From contig OW285195.1 of NCBI GenBank assembly GCA_935421135.1, positions 8,432,891 through 8,496,890 on the forward strand: a DNA stretch of 64,000 nt. Reading direction: 5' to 3'. Of this stretch, positions 48,301 to 59,753 are shown piece by piece (the stretch's first letter is position 1; every line of letters starts with the position of its first letter). Source of the stretch: Bugulina stolonifera (taxonomy: Eukaryota; Bryozoa; Gymnolaemata; Cheilostomatida; Bugulidae). Below the pieces are notes generated by a model. It was not told the origin of the DNA and ran no database searches. It saw only the letters and a list, made by a program, of their open reading frames with translations. Position numbers and translations under genes: made by a program.

Positions 48301-51300
48301 CGTCGGTTGTGTATGTTTATGTTGTGTATATGTTTTAGGGTACCACTGAAGACAGGGGAGGCAGCGTCTGCAAGAGATGCCCTGGCCAAGTCTGTGTACA
48401 GTCATGTGTTTGACCATATAGTACTGAGAATCAACCAAGCGTTACCTTTCTCCTCATCTAAAAACTTCATTGGTTAGTTTATACCTGTGCTCACTCCTTA
48501 TTGGCTAGAAACCTTGATATAAATTCCACCGTCTGTATACTGACATTGTTTTACACTGGATGTCTTTTCCCCATACACTATTTGTAGGAGAATTCTCTCA
48601 ATCTTTCACATGACTTGGTAGAGCGTATTCATTCCAGTTACTACTGCATGACTATTTGACACGGTAAATTTCTGAATGTGTGTGCTATTACAGTAGGAAT
48701 ATAGATCTATAACCTGTTTGTATTTGAATATTCACAGGTATCTTAGACATAGCTGGGTTCGAATACTTCCAACACAACAGTTTTGAACAATTCTGTATTA
48801 ACTACTGCAATGAAAAGCTACAGCAGTTCTTCAATCTCAGAATCCTGAAAGAGGTGAGACCTCTGATAGGGCTAGTACTTTATAGTCACACCATGAATCA
48901 AATTGGTACTGCATAACCACACCGTAAATTAAATTATTTCACTACATAGTCCCATACATGTATAAACGTGTATGGCAATATGTACTGATGTAACACTGAA
49001 CCATGTATACTTCAGGAACAAGAAATGTACGAGAAGGAAGGGCTAGGAGTAAAGAGAATAGATTTCACTGACAATGCTGACTGTATAGGTAATAAATATA
49101 TATACATGTTAAGGTCCATGGTATATTAACCAGATGATGTTATACCGATATATCTGTCCATTTTTCAACGTATGCATGTATGTTTGTACAATTATACATA
49201 TAACTGGTGTTACTTTGGTACATTACACCGTATATTCATCAACGGGTCACTTCTATACAAGTACATAGCCTGTGTACTATGATTTCTAGAGCTTATAGAG
49301 AAGAAGGTAGTAGGTATATTTGACATACTAGATGAAGAAAACAAGCTACCCCGTCCAACTTACGATCACTTTACCTCAGAGGTTCATAACAAGAATAAAA
49401 ATCATCGTCGTATTGGTAAGTGTCTAGTGTATAACCATTTATACAGTAACCACAATGATAAACACTAAATAATGACCGCTATGGTAGCTATTATTAGATC
49501 TGTCTAGCGTAAGAGTTATACTTCACAGGTTTACCCAGAAAATCCAAGCTTAAAGCTCACAGAGAAATCAGGGATGATCAAGGTTTCCTCATCAGACACT
49601 TTGCAGGTGGCGTCGTCTATAACACAGTAAGTATTGTTGTGACACTCTTCTCCAGGTGAAGTCATGTATAACGCAGTAAGTATCCATGTGGACCTTCCCT
49701 CCCACACACAGAGACGGACACACGCAGGCACAGACAAACAGTGTTGTGTGTAATAACCAAGAATCCCTATGACACCAGAGGAACAGTGTTTTACAGGGGG
49801 TTTCATATACAGCACACGATTCCGCTGGATTTAGGAAGTTTTTTTGTAACCGGAATGCCGCGACTTTGGTTAGAGAAAGATTTCCTAGGATTCTTAGACA
49901 TGGGGCAATAACTCACAGTCAATATATTCACTAACTTTTGTTAATCATTTCATCCAGCTGTAAATTGTAGAACGCAGGCCTGTTGACTGTCACAGAAGTT
50001 AGTTGGTTATCAATATCAAATGGAGTTGTCCTCTCTAGAACAGCGAGAGGATAACTCCATGTTATAATCAATTGTTGAATTATTGAATTGCATTGGCCAT
50101 CAATTAAATAGCATGTAATGGTACTGAATATGTATTGAAAAACAAATTTTATAACCTTTTGTTCGATTTCATCTCAGCTCTGGAAAATAGTCATATTCTT
50201 TGACCATGTTCATTAACCTCCATTTTAGGAGCAATTCTTGGAGAAGAATAATGACGCTCTTCACCATAACCTGGAGTTCCTTGTGGCTGAGAGTTCCAAT
50301 GGTCTAATCAAACACATGTTCAGTAAGGGACAGTCTGGCGCCGCCCCGACCTCGGCTAAGTCTACTGGGAAACTCAACTTTGACAGTGTTGGCAGCAAGT
50401 TCAGGTCACAGTTAAGCAAACTGTTGGAGAAACTCAAAGCAACTGTAAGTGTTCTCCATAGTTTAATACCGACGACTACCACTACTACTACTACTGCTAC
50501 TACCACCACTACTACTACTACTACTGCTACTGCTACTACTGCTGCTGTTGCCACTACTGCTACCACTACTACCACTAAAGTTTTAGTGCATGTTTATATT
50601 GTAAAGAGAGATTGCTAAATTTGGTGAGCTAGATGTTCTCATGTGTCACCTAATTTGGTATTAAATAACTGTTAAAACCTCGAAGGGTGTTACATGCACT
50701 ACTAGTCATCGCATACACTGCAGGTCATTTCGCGCACTACAGGGTGTTACATACACTGTAAATGTTAGATCTTGTTTCTGCACTGTCTCTCCTATAATGT
50801 CTGAATATAATTCTAGGGCACTAGCTTCATACGCTGTATCAAACCTAATAACAGGATGGTGGATCACGTATTTGAGGGCTCCAATGTCCTCTCACAGCTA
50901 CAGTGTGCCGGTATGCACAATGTCCTTGACCTCATGCAGCAGGGATATCCGTCTAGAACATCATTTAGTGAACTTTATAATATGTACAAGCGTTACCTTC
51001 CACCTGCCTTAGCTAGACTGGATCCCAGATTATTCTGCAAGGTAAGATACTGTAACACTCGGCCCCTTCTCTGAGATATGTTAAACCGAGGGCTATGTTA
51101 TCAATATAGGCAGTCTTCCAGTACTCTGTCAGATAATATTTTAATTGTCTAGAAACAATAGATTGCAGTATAACAGACAGTTAGTTTAATGACTATCAGT
51201 CCTATAGGTCTAGTGTAATGTGTCGGTCATTAAGGGATTTTATTAGCTGTCAGTAATGTTTTCAACTGGAATGACATTGTGTAAAATCTTGTTACGCTCT

Positions 51301-54300
51301 CTGCGGTCAATTTTTTATTTCACTATTTTAACTGCTTAGTCAAATTACCCATGTTGTGTTAGTTTGATCCTCAGCCTCTGTTACTTTGGTTCTTAGGCTC
51401 TGTTCAAAGCGCTTGGATTGGATGATAATGACTTCAAGTTCGGAATGACAAAAGTTTTCTTCAGAGCTGGAAAGTTTGCAGAGTTTGACCAGATGATGAA
51501 GTCGGATCCAGAGAACTTGGCTAAGCTGGTAGAGAAGGTCAAAGTTTGGCTCATCAGATCTCGGTTCAAGAAAGCCCAGTATGGCGCCTGGTCCGTCATC
51601 AAATGTATGTACATGCATTTATCCGCATTATGTGATTAAATGTATACATTGCCTGTTGTTTCTCAATTGTATGGTTACATTTACACGTATTTATACATAT
51701 AATGTTTGTATTCCAATCTACGTGTAATTTGATGGCCATAATGAGGTGTGACAACTCCAATAACTCGGTACTGTTGGTTTATTGCTTTCTCAGAGGTCGA
51801 TTATGTTGGAGAAACCAAAACATAGACAACGTACATAGTCTATATGTGCACATGTTATATATTAAGTATCATATACTGTCTATTCTATTGCCAATGGTGT
51901 ATATGTATACGTACACGTAGATGTATGCTGTGACGTGAAGTCATAGCATACCGTCATGTCATGTGACTACTGTATTTAGTGAGAAAGAAGATAGAGTGGA
52001 GGCGTGAGATGTTGATAAAGATTCAGAAGACAGTGAAGATGTGGATCGCTAAGAGAAGACTTAGACCCAAGTGAGTTGATGCTTTATATCTAGTTTCATA
52101 CCACTAGATCTTACTATATGCTTCACCAATGATGTCTAAGCATACATTGTACCAGTGATATGTTACTATAATGCTTTACCAATGATGTCTTGCTGCAGAA
52201 TTATGCTCAACTAATGATGTCTTGTTATAATGGACAATGCAATGATGTCTCCTAACAGGTACAAGGGCATACAGAAGGTCAGGACTCTGCACAAAGAGCT
52301 GACACAGATGGACTCCATTATTAACAAGTTAAAGAAGAACAAAGATTCTGCAAAAACTAAAGGTCAACAACTGGAAGCTCTTATAAATGCTACGATACAG
52401 AAGATTAAGGTTTGTCTCTCTCTCGGTTATCTCTATAACTGTTGATACAAAAGCTACTGTGACGGCACTCTTATATATACATGTACATTGCATGCTGTAA
52501 TCAATGTGATTTTGTTTTGCTGCAAAATTCTCCTGGTGTTGGTAGTTCGACGACTTTGGTATTAACATAATTTTTATGCTTGAAATACGAATTACCTATT
52601 TGTTTGCAGAATCAAGTCCAGTTATTTACATGTATATCTGGCAGTAACAATTATTGAATTATATTTATTTTCCAATTATATTATTCTTAGGTTTGCAGTT
52701 AGTTGTTTAAATTTTATTGCGTGCGGTTCTTTGTCTCCTATTGATAAAAACAGTGAGCAGTAAAATTTGGTAGATTCTGTGATAAAACTGGATTCCAATA
52801 TTATATTATGTACAGATATATGGAAAGGTCTTCATATCGCATAACTTCTTCATTTCTTGCAGGCGTGCTTTACCTCTGAATGATAACCTGCTTTAGTGAA
52901 TGCGTGACCTATTTCCAGGTTCAGCCAATGAAACGAGAGCAGATAGACAAGGAATACACCGCACTTGTAGCTCAAGTGAACTCACAGATCCAGGCTGTTT
53001 CCAAGATGGTGGAGGATCAGAGGATCAACGAAGAGAAAGAAAGACTGCGCAAGATACAGGAGGAGATGGAGAAGGAGAGGCTCAAGAAGGAGGCTGAAGA
53101 GAGGCAACGGAAGGAGGAAGAGTTGCGTAGAATTCAGTAAGTTTCAAGTTCGCTAAAGAGAAGAGATTTTCACTTTATATATATTCATGGCGGCGTAGGT
53201 GACTTTTTGCCATGGGCTCTGCTAACTCATGTATATATTGGCTCTTAAACTGATCTTGTTCACTGACTGATTATATAATATGTGAATTAGTACACTAGTC
53301 CTTCTAACTGCTAGCTGACCAGTGCTTTCGTTATGCTGACCAGTGCTTTCATTATGCTGACCAGTGCTTTCATTATGCTGACCAGTGCTTTCATTATGCT
53401 GACCAGTGCTTTCGTTATGCGGACCAGTTGGCGGACAACTTTACTGTTTTATGTTTCACAGACGTATGGAAATGGAGGCCATGAGGAAAGCTGAAGAAGA
53501 GAAGAAAAGACTTCAAGAAGAAGAAGACAGAAAGGCAGCTGTGAGTTAACTGGATCATTTAGAATAACATGTGTTAACCATTGAGCTGCATTTATATTTG
53601 GCTTTACCCTGTCATATGCCTGGTTGATCCTAGATCTTTACAATTGAGTGTGAGCACCTGCCGATAGAATTGCTTTCGGTCAGCAAGTAATGTTCCCACA
53701 GTTTTTTCACCGATGTAGACACATTCACACACATCATCGACAATCTCTTCTAGATTGGCCAAGATTTTATGTTATTTTGTCAACTTTGATAACTATTTCT
53801 ATCATAATGACAGAAGGGGTAACTACATTGGTAGATTGAGCTCATGTATTGTCACAATGCGTACACTCTGTTTATCCACTGGTTTTATTTTAGCTGCGGA
53901 ATAAGGTAATGCATAATACCTGCAACTCTTTGTGAAGTATAAATTACGCCATCTGCTCTACTTCTGCACTAAGCTAGCCCATTTTACAAACTACTAAGAA
54001 AGCACAGTGATTAATTTCTCTTCTGAATCGATGTTACTGGTGACATGTATGGGAATTGTTAATTGCTTTATAAATATCTGTAGTGCTGTTCCATGTTCTC
54101 AATTCTGCCTTAAAGATCAGTGAGAAGTTCCTGTTTAACTTCATTAGACTTGATTTATGGATTCTATAGTAACAGTTGTCCTGGGGCACATGGGGATTCA
54201 CTGAAATTCTATTAACTGATTTTAACGTATCCCTTGATTCTATCGGATGGGTTAAATAACCTTGAGCAAATCCCTTGATTTTATTGGATAGATTGAATGA

Positions 54301-57300
54301 CCTTGAACAAATCTCCAATTCTATTGGATGGTCTTATTTCGAGTCCTGAGTAGTGATCAAGTTCTAAATGCTGATCTATAGAATAATCATACTGTGACTC
54401 TGAGAGTTAATTCTGTTTCTATCTGATACTATTAAATACTCTCATTGTATAGGTACATGTTAAACTACTACTGTTATAGTATAGAAGATTACATTTTTTT
54501 GATTTCATGAACATACTATATAGTCAGTTTATTTTGTGATTCACATAATGATCAATTAATGATGTCTAACTTCACATAAATTTTCACAGGAGAAACTGGC
54601 TGCAGAGATGCGTGCTGAGCAGGAGGATACGGAGCTGAGACGGCAAGCTATAGAGCAGGAACGCAGAGACAGAGAACTGGCGCTTCGATTGGCTCAAGAA
54701 GATCAGGATCAGGTTGAAGATGTCGCTCTACCCGCCCCAGCTCAGTAAGTGAAGAACTTGTCAATGTCCACGTATTGCTATTTCTACTGTCACGGTATTA
54801 TTGTATATTTCACAAGTCTTGACGATCAAGCAGGGAGTTATGCTCTCACTATTTTCTCGAATTCAACACATCGCATCAACAACCTACATATGCACTAAAT
54901 ATCATGTGTGCTTTTATCGTTTTCTAAATTTTCTTTACTTTGACTTATAACACAACTCCATGCAGCAGCACTTGCAAGTTACCAAGCAGAACGTACTAAT
55001 TAATACTAACTAAAGTTAGAGCCAAATATGTAGAGGTTTGGGTCAAAATATTAATACTAATCTAAGTAAAATAGCTTGATCACGAATCTCATCCATTGCC
55101 ACTGTATGTAACTGTACAGCACTGTACAGTGCAGTATATGCATGTGGAAATATGCAGTTTTCGAGGTCACATCTCATTGTGCTATTGTAGGGCTTCGGGT
55201 GCAGCTAAACGACCTTCCCTTAAGAAACACGATCTCTCTAACTGGAAATATGCTGACCTTCGAGATACTATCAACACATCTTGTGGTTAGTTTATAGTTA
55301 TATTACTAGTATAATGTTGAGTCATAGACTTACACTGTAAAACACAGATAACAAATTATATTGATTTGCATGTTCATGGGAATGCAACTCATTTAAAAGT
55401 TGGAATATGATGCCTGCCCTCAATCAACTCTGATCTGTCTCGAAACATCAACCACATTATAACAACACAAGTATTAGCAGTCAGTCTGTTCAATATCCAG
55501 ATAGTACATACAGGTCTATACTTAGGGCTGCAAGGACACACAAATATGTGCTCTGGAATATCTTGTACCTTTCCATAGTAATGGTAGTTCTACAGTAATA
55601 AGCTGTTCAGCTATGCCAAGACCAGCATGGCGGTCTTTTTAGTCTCTGGTGTTGTGATCAGTTAACATCGGATACAACAACTCCAATTATTCTACTTATT
55701 AGAAACCTGTTTTAATTATTGGTTAGATATTAATCAAGGCCACTGCTGGGCTGTTACTACACATTGCCTGTGGAGCCTTGCCAACAAACAATGGAGTTTT
55801 TCTAACGAAGTTCATGGCCTCTTATGGGGTCATGTCTTTAGACGTATAGTACCAGCTGTTTATTACTTGTACAGATATGGAGCTGCTGGACGCTTGCAGG
55901 GAGGAATTTCATCGAAGACTTAAAGTTTATCACGATTGGAAGACGAAAAACAAAAAGAAGTCAGATACTACTGAACAGAGAGCCCCTAAGGATGTGATAG
56001 AAGCTGGTAGGTTAACGTATAGAAGACCATCTACTATAGCACAATTAATAGTCTTGCCATTTAGGTGTTGTCTTCTCTTTATTGTTGCTTGTCCATTCGA
56101 TCACCAAATAATTATTATGATCTTCAGTGTGGTTTTATTTGGTCTTTGATGGTGAATGTTAGGATTCCTGCTGATGGGCAGAGTGTTCAAATCCTTCATG
56201 CTCTTTAGGTATACCGTAAATTGAAATCTGAGAGGACTTCATGCATCTACCTGTGCTTATAGTTTTGAATTTTACATGCTGCAGGGTGTCACTGCCAATA
56301 CTGAATCTAGTAAAATTTACATGTGTATGGGTCCAGAGTCCAGTGTAGGTCCAGAATCCTCTGCAACTAATCACTGGTCATTGAATCACTCTAGCTATCG
56401 GTGGGCATTGCCTTATTCTAGGCTATGACGCTGAGTTCTCATTATTAGCGTTATAAGACCCATGTGTCTGTAGGTGAAGCTGCTATACGCATGGGTATGC
56501 AGGAGGAAGATGATTCCGAGGTGAAGCAGAGGTACTTCAGGATTCCATTCGTCAGACCTTCAGAGAGGAACAGAGACGGAGAATACCAGAAGAAAGGTAA
56601 ATAACCAGTCTTATACCTCAAACTCTGTCAACCTGAAAGATTCAAAGTCTAAACTCTCTGAGGAGAAATTAATATGGAATTCAATTGACGTGTTCCCACA
56701 TTGGCTCTGCTCTGTTTTGAATAATATGATGTTGTAAAGACAGGCTATTAAACTAGTAATAGCCTATCCCTGCATCACCCAACGGCCAAACACTGATGTA
56801 GGGAAGCACAAAGTCTGGCTGTGGGTAGATGCACCATGTTACGTTGCATGTATGTACTATAGTGGTTTGGTACCTGCAGGCTGGTGGTACGCCCACTTTG
56901 ATGGACAGTGGATTGCCCGGCAGTTGGAGCTCCATCCAGAGAAGCATCCTGTGCTGCTACTATCAGGTAACACACCTAGTATATCATACCCTGCTATTAT
57001 CAGGTAACACACCTATTATACCATACCCTGCTATTATCAGGTACCACACCTATTATACTATACCCTGCTATTATCAGGTACCACACATATTATACCATAC
57101 CCTGCTATCATCAGGTAGCACACATGTTGTACCATATTTTGCTGTTACCAAGTAACACACTCATTCTATCACGCCCTGCTTATGTCAGGTAACACGCCTA
57201 TGATACCATATCCTGCTTTGTGTAAAAGATAGCAGCTGAAAGTTACAGTTTTCTATATTACGCTGCTTGTTTGCTGTTAGCTGCTATGATATCTACGATT

Positions 57301-57506
57301 TATTTTCAGGAGTTGACGATATGCAAATGTGTGAGCTGTCTCTAGCCGAGACAGGCCTGACCAGGAAGAGAGGTGCTGAAATATTGCCTTCTGAATTTGA
57401 GAGTCAATGGCAAGCTAGCGGAGGGCGTGAATACATTCTAAAGAATAGAAATAGAGTAAGCTCTGAGTATCTCAAGCAAGTTCTACAGAGGAACGTGGTT
57501 TTATAG
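39324..57506 (+). CDS. MYO6: Unconventional myosin VI heavy chain, complete, 27 exons
   Basis: Exons: 39324-39446, 40509-40575, 41831-41904, 42750-42879, 43175-43339, 44496-44609, 45031-45254, 45960-46143, 47882-48026, 48339-48472, 48738-48853, 49016-49088, 49290-49415, 49529-49626, 50229-50444, 50817-51041, 51397-51604, 51980-52070, 52259-52409, 52919-53136, 53462-53540, 54590-54744, 55191-55285, 55875-56006, 56474-56596, 56880-56966, 57310-57506. The frame is continuous for 1249 residues (vertebrate myosin VI is about 1250-1290). This is the minus-end-directed actin motor used in endocytosis, Golgi and junction work. Motor motifs: P-loop GESGAGKT (152-159), switch I NNNSSRFG (202-209), switch II DIAGFE (457-462). 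A converter, IQ region, charged helix and cargo domain with RRL (1084-1086) and WWY (1157-1159) follow. Three of its donors lie in tandem duplications. Candidate AATAAA signals are at 58767 and 58793. Confidence 0.96.
43330..43423 (+). repeat. 26-bp repeat duplicating the exon 5 donor of myosin VI
   Basis: The unit GTAAGTACAGTAGACTGCTA plus TGTGGT (26 bp) is repeated three times directly from the splice junction, followed by a fourth GTAAGTACA. Donors lie at 43340, 43366, 43392 and 43418. Confidence 0.95.
46334..46561. repeat. 16-bp minisatellite in myosin VI intron 8
   Basis: The unit AAGGTCACAGACTAGT is repeated about 14 times with a few substitutions at the 3' end. Each unit contains a TCACAG acceptor-like hexamer. 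It is intronic and noncoding. Confidence 0.93.
49604..49701 (+). repeat. 49-bp duplication across the exon 14 donor of myosin VI
   Basis: The end of exon 14 and the following intron (CAGGTGGCGTCGTCTATAAC, then ACAGTAAGTAT) are followed 49 bp later by a diverged copy (CAGGTGAAGTCATGTATAAC, then GCAGTAAGTAT). The second copy keeps a perfect GTAAGT at 49676, inside the intron. Confidence 0.85.
50472..50578. repeat. Trinucleotide repeat (ACT/GCT) in myosin VI intron 15
   Basis: Tandem ACT, GCT and ACC triplets begin about 28 bp after the exon 15 donor. Thr-rich and Val-rich open frames in this stretch are artefacts; the exon ends at 50444. Confidence 0.92.
51980..54744 (+). other. MYO6: Myosin VI lever arm: IQ motif, helical bundle and charged single helix (exons 18-22)
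   Basis: Exon 18 holds the single IQ-like calmodulin site ([15 protein letters not shown]). Exons 19-20 encode the proximal-tail helices. From late exon 20 through exon 22 (about residues 935-1025), runs of alternating Glu and Lys/Arg (for example [20 protein letters not shown]) form the stable single alpha helix that lengthens the lever in this family. Confidence 0.85.
53315..53430. repeat. 21-bp minisatellite in myosin VI intron 20
   Basis: Five copies of CTGACCAGTGCTTTCATTAT plus G (21 bp), with CGTTATG variants, lie about 30 bp before the exon 21 acceptor. Confidence 0.93.
55191..57506 (+). other. MYO6: Myosin VI cargo-binding tail (exons 23-27)
   Basis: Exon 24 has [11 protein letters not shown] with the RRL adaptor motif. 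Exon 26 has [11 protein letters not shown] with the WWY motif. In vertebrates these are docking sites for optineurin/GIPC-type and Dab2/TOM1-type adaptors respectively. Exon 27 contains the conserved [14 protein letters not shown] block and ends at TAG 57504-57506. Both adaptor motifs are intact, so the two-site cargo logic is probably ancestral. Confidence 0.88.
56952..57225 (+). repeat. 37-bp minisatellite carrying the exon 26 donor of myosin VI
   Basis: CTGCTACTATCAG, the end of exon 26, with GTAACACACC and the following bases is repeated about seven times at 37-bp spacing (unit starts at 56954, 56991, 57028 and so on), with growing divergence to the right. Most units keep a CAGGTA junction. 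The array starts inside the exon and runs into intron 26. Confidence 0.94.
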
Positions 57507-59753
57507 GTCCTAAGGCTAATTATAATATATTTTTATTGTGAAGGAAGTCAGTCAGATTATTGTTTGTTCTGTAGTTAAATATTTAGTGAGCCTGAGAGGC
57601 ATCTTTTCTATCTCTACCTTTAGGCTATTAACTGTCAGTTGTACAAGTAATACACTTTTTATTCAACACACACAGCATTGCTCCAGGTATTGTAACAGCT
57701 AGAAATGTACCTTTAATTCTATCTGCTTCCTTTGTGTAGTTTACACAATATTATCTTAACAGTCCACTGGCCAGACTGCATGTTGTGCTGATATGTAGCA
57801 TGTCAAATATCAGAGGAAAATAACACAATCCGGTAGTCTTTTAAAAGAAACCCTAGCACACTATGTATATTTTTATTTACATCTACATGTACCTTGCCCC
57901 TCACACAGGTCTTTGTAATGGAGATATATTATTGGTGCTTTTCAAGTGATTGGTATTTGGGGCACTGAAATGGAATTCCAGTTAGTAAATGCTATAACAA
58001 GCCTACTATATGCATAAAGTATATTATATATGACTGTAAACTGGGCATAAAGCCATTGTAATATTACTGCTATTTCATAGCTATCCCAATTACATGTACT
58101 GTCTATGTTGCTATGTGATGGATTTTATATCTCATCTTCAGCTGCTATAATACTTAGTTATATGCATTTGGCATACTTTATGTTCTTGTTGTTGGATATT
58201 AATGGTAGATATTATATTATTATTGTTTGCTTCTATTTTCTCATGATTTTCCATGAATAGCATTCCCAAGTGGAAGAAGACAACTCTATGTACGGCCCTT
58301 TTACATGATTTGCAATGATTCAACTCTAGATAAAAAGCACTGTGTTATTTTTATTAGACAGTTTACTGTTTTCTATTCGTAATTATCAACATAGTTCAAT
58401 ATGTATTATTTATTGTAGTTCCCTACCTTCACTCCAATTTAGAAAATATTTTATGCACTCTTTTTGGCCATAGCCTAATTAGATTTTGATATTTTATGCT
58501 TGTTTTAAAAATATACAATAATTGACTCCAAATGATAACACTATTGTTATTGGTAGCTATACCTATGTAGGCAAAGAGTATTAAACCCAAAGTTAAGCTT
58601 TTCCTCTCATCCTTGGAATCAATTGACTATGAGTGTTCACTTGAACTTGGTTTCTGGGAATGGACTACTTTAATATACTGGACCAAAGGTGAAACCAATA
58701 TCATAAATTTGGGTAGTAGTTGTAGAATATTGCTTAGTACTTTAAACTACGCCATATTTTGGCTCAAATAAAGCAAGACTCCAACTATGTATGAATAAAA
58801 TAGCCCCAATTCTTTGTGGATTTAGTGACCTAGCTGTCCATATTCTGGAAAGAAATAGCTGGACCTACTTTTCTTCAAAAGGAAACAATATGAACATAAA
58901 ACAGTATCAAGTTAGCAGGCAACATTTAAGATTATTACAAAATTAAAAGCAGATAATCTGGGGATAATCCACAGGATTATCTTTAATCTTACCACATGAT
59001 CTCCCTTCTTAGATATTAACAACTCCTTAATCTAAGCAAAAAATAGTCAATATGACTCCTTTGATTTTACACTTGTACAAATAACAATTTGGGGGATTAT
59101 CAGATTATTGGGAGCATCATAAATTTTTTTCTCGTTAGTGAGGATAACAGTATTAAAGGGTAAGTCTATGTAATAAGGGACTTATTTCATTCCATTGTGG
59201 TTGATCCAGCTTGTATTTAATAATATTATTATGCGGATGTTCAAACCCTAAGTGGTTCATGTTGCAATATTTCTTATGATTTCCACCTCTGATAGAGAAT
59301 GGCTTTAATTAGCGTAAAATATCTAGGTTCATTTGTATATTATTCAAATGATATGCCAATTTATATAGTCTGCAATACAAGGTTTATATTATTTATCAAC
59401 AAATTTAAGTCAAGCTTATTATAAATTTGTTGAAAGAAGATCTGATATTTTAACAGTGTTCTCAATATACAATGGACATGTACATGTAGGTGATCATTAT
59501 GGATGAAATAAATAGGTCTAACGTACATCTGAAAGTATGCAGTTTTTGGTAAATTCATTGGCGCTGGATTTCCCCTTCATTGGTTTGACAGAGAAAGGTC
59601 AATAACATGGTTTGAAACAAAATTTATTAGGCACTATAAGATAAAAAATAAATAATTATATGTTTTGCTACATATCCGCAACTTTTGAATGCACAGAAAA
59701 GTGATCAACAAAATAAACTCAATTTTATATACAAATCTACGTCTTATGCTCAT
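57507..59753. other. Convergent 3' region between myosin VI and the minus-strand secreted gene
   Basis: AT-rich, with candidate myosin polyadenylation signals AATAAA at 58767 and 58793. A reverse-strand AATAAA at 59628-59623 fits the following minus-strand gene. I see no exons. A copy of the dispersed AAGAAGACAACTCT motif lies near 58274. Confidence 0.6.

Larger units (their letters stand above)
39324..51604 (+). other. MYO6: Myosin VI motor domain and converter (exons 1-17)
   Basis: Exon 1 encodes the SH3-like N-terminus, which keeps only 41 residues before the first intron. Exon 5 carries the nucleotide P-loop, exon 6 switch I and exon 11 switch II. Exons 15-16 cover the actin-binding region, where exon 15 contains a Gly/Ala/Ser/Pro-rich loop 2. 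Exon 17 has the converter and the start of the myosin VI-specific reverse-gear insert (following the KLVEKV segment). The segment between exons 7 and 8, after the NRGCT motif, is shorter than in vertebrate proteins as I recall them. Confidence 0.85.

Noticed and set aside
50450..50618. Thr/Ala-repeat extension of myosin VI after exon 15
   Set aside because: The GTAAGT donor at 50445 and the phase-0 join to 50817 restore the conserved actin-binding region. The extension is an intronic triplet repeat.
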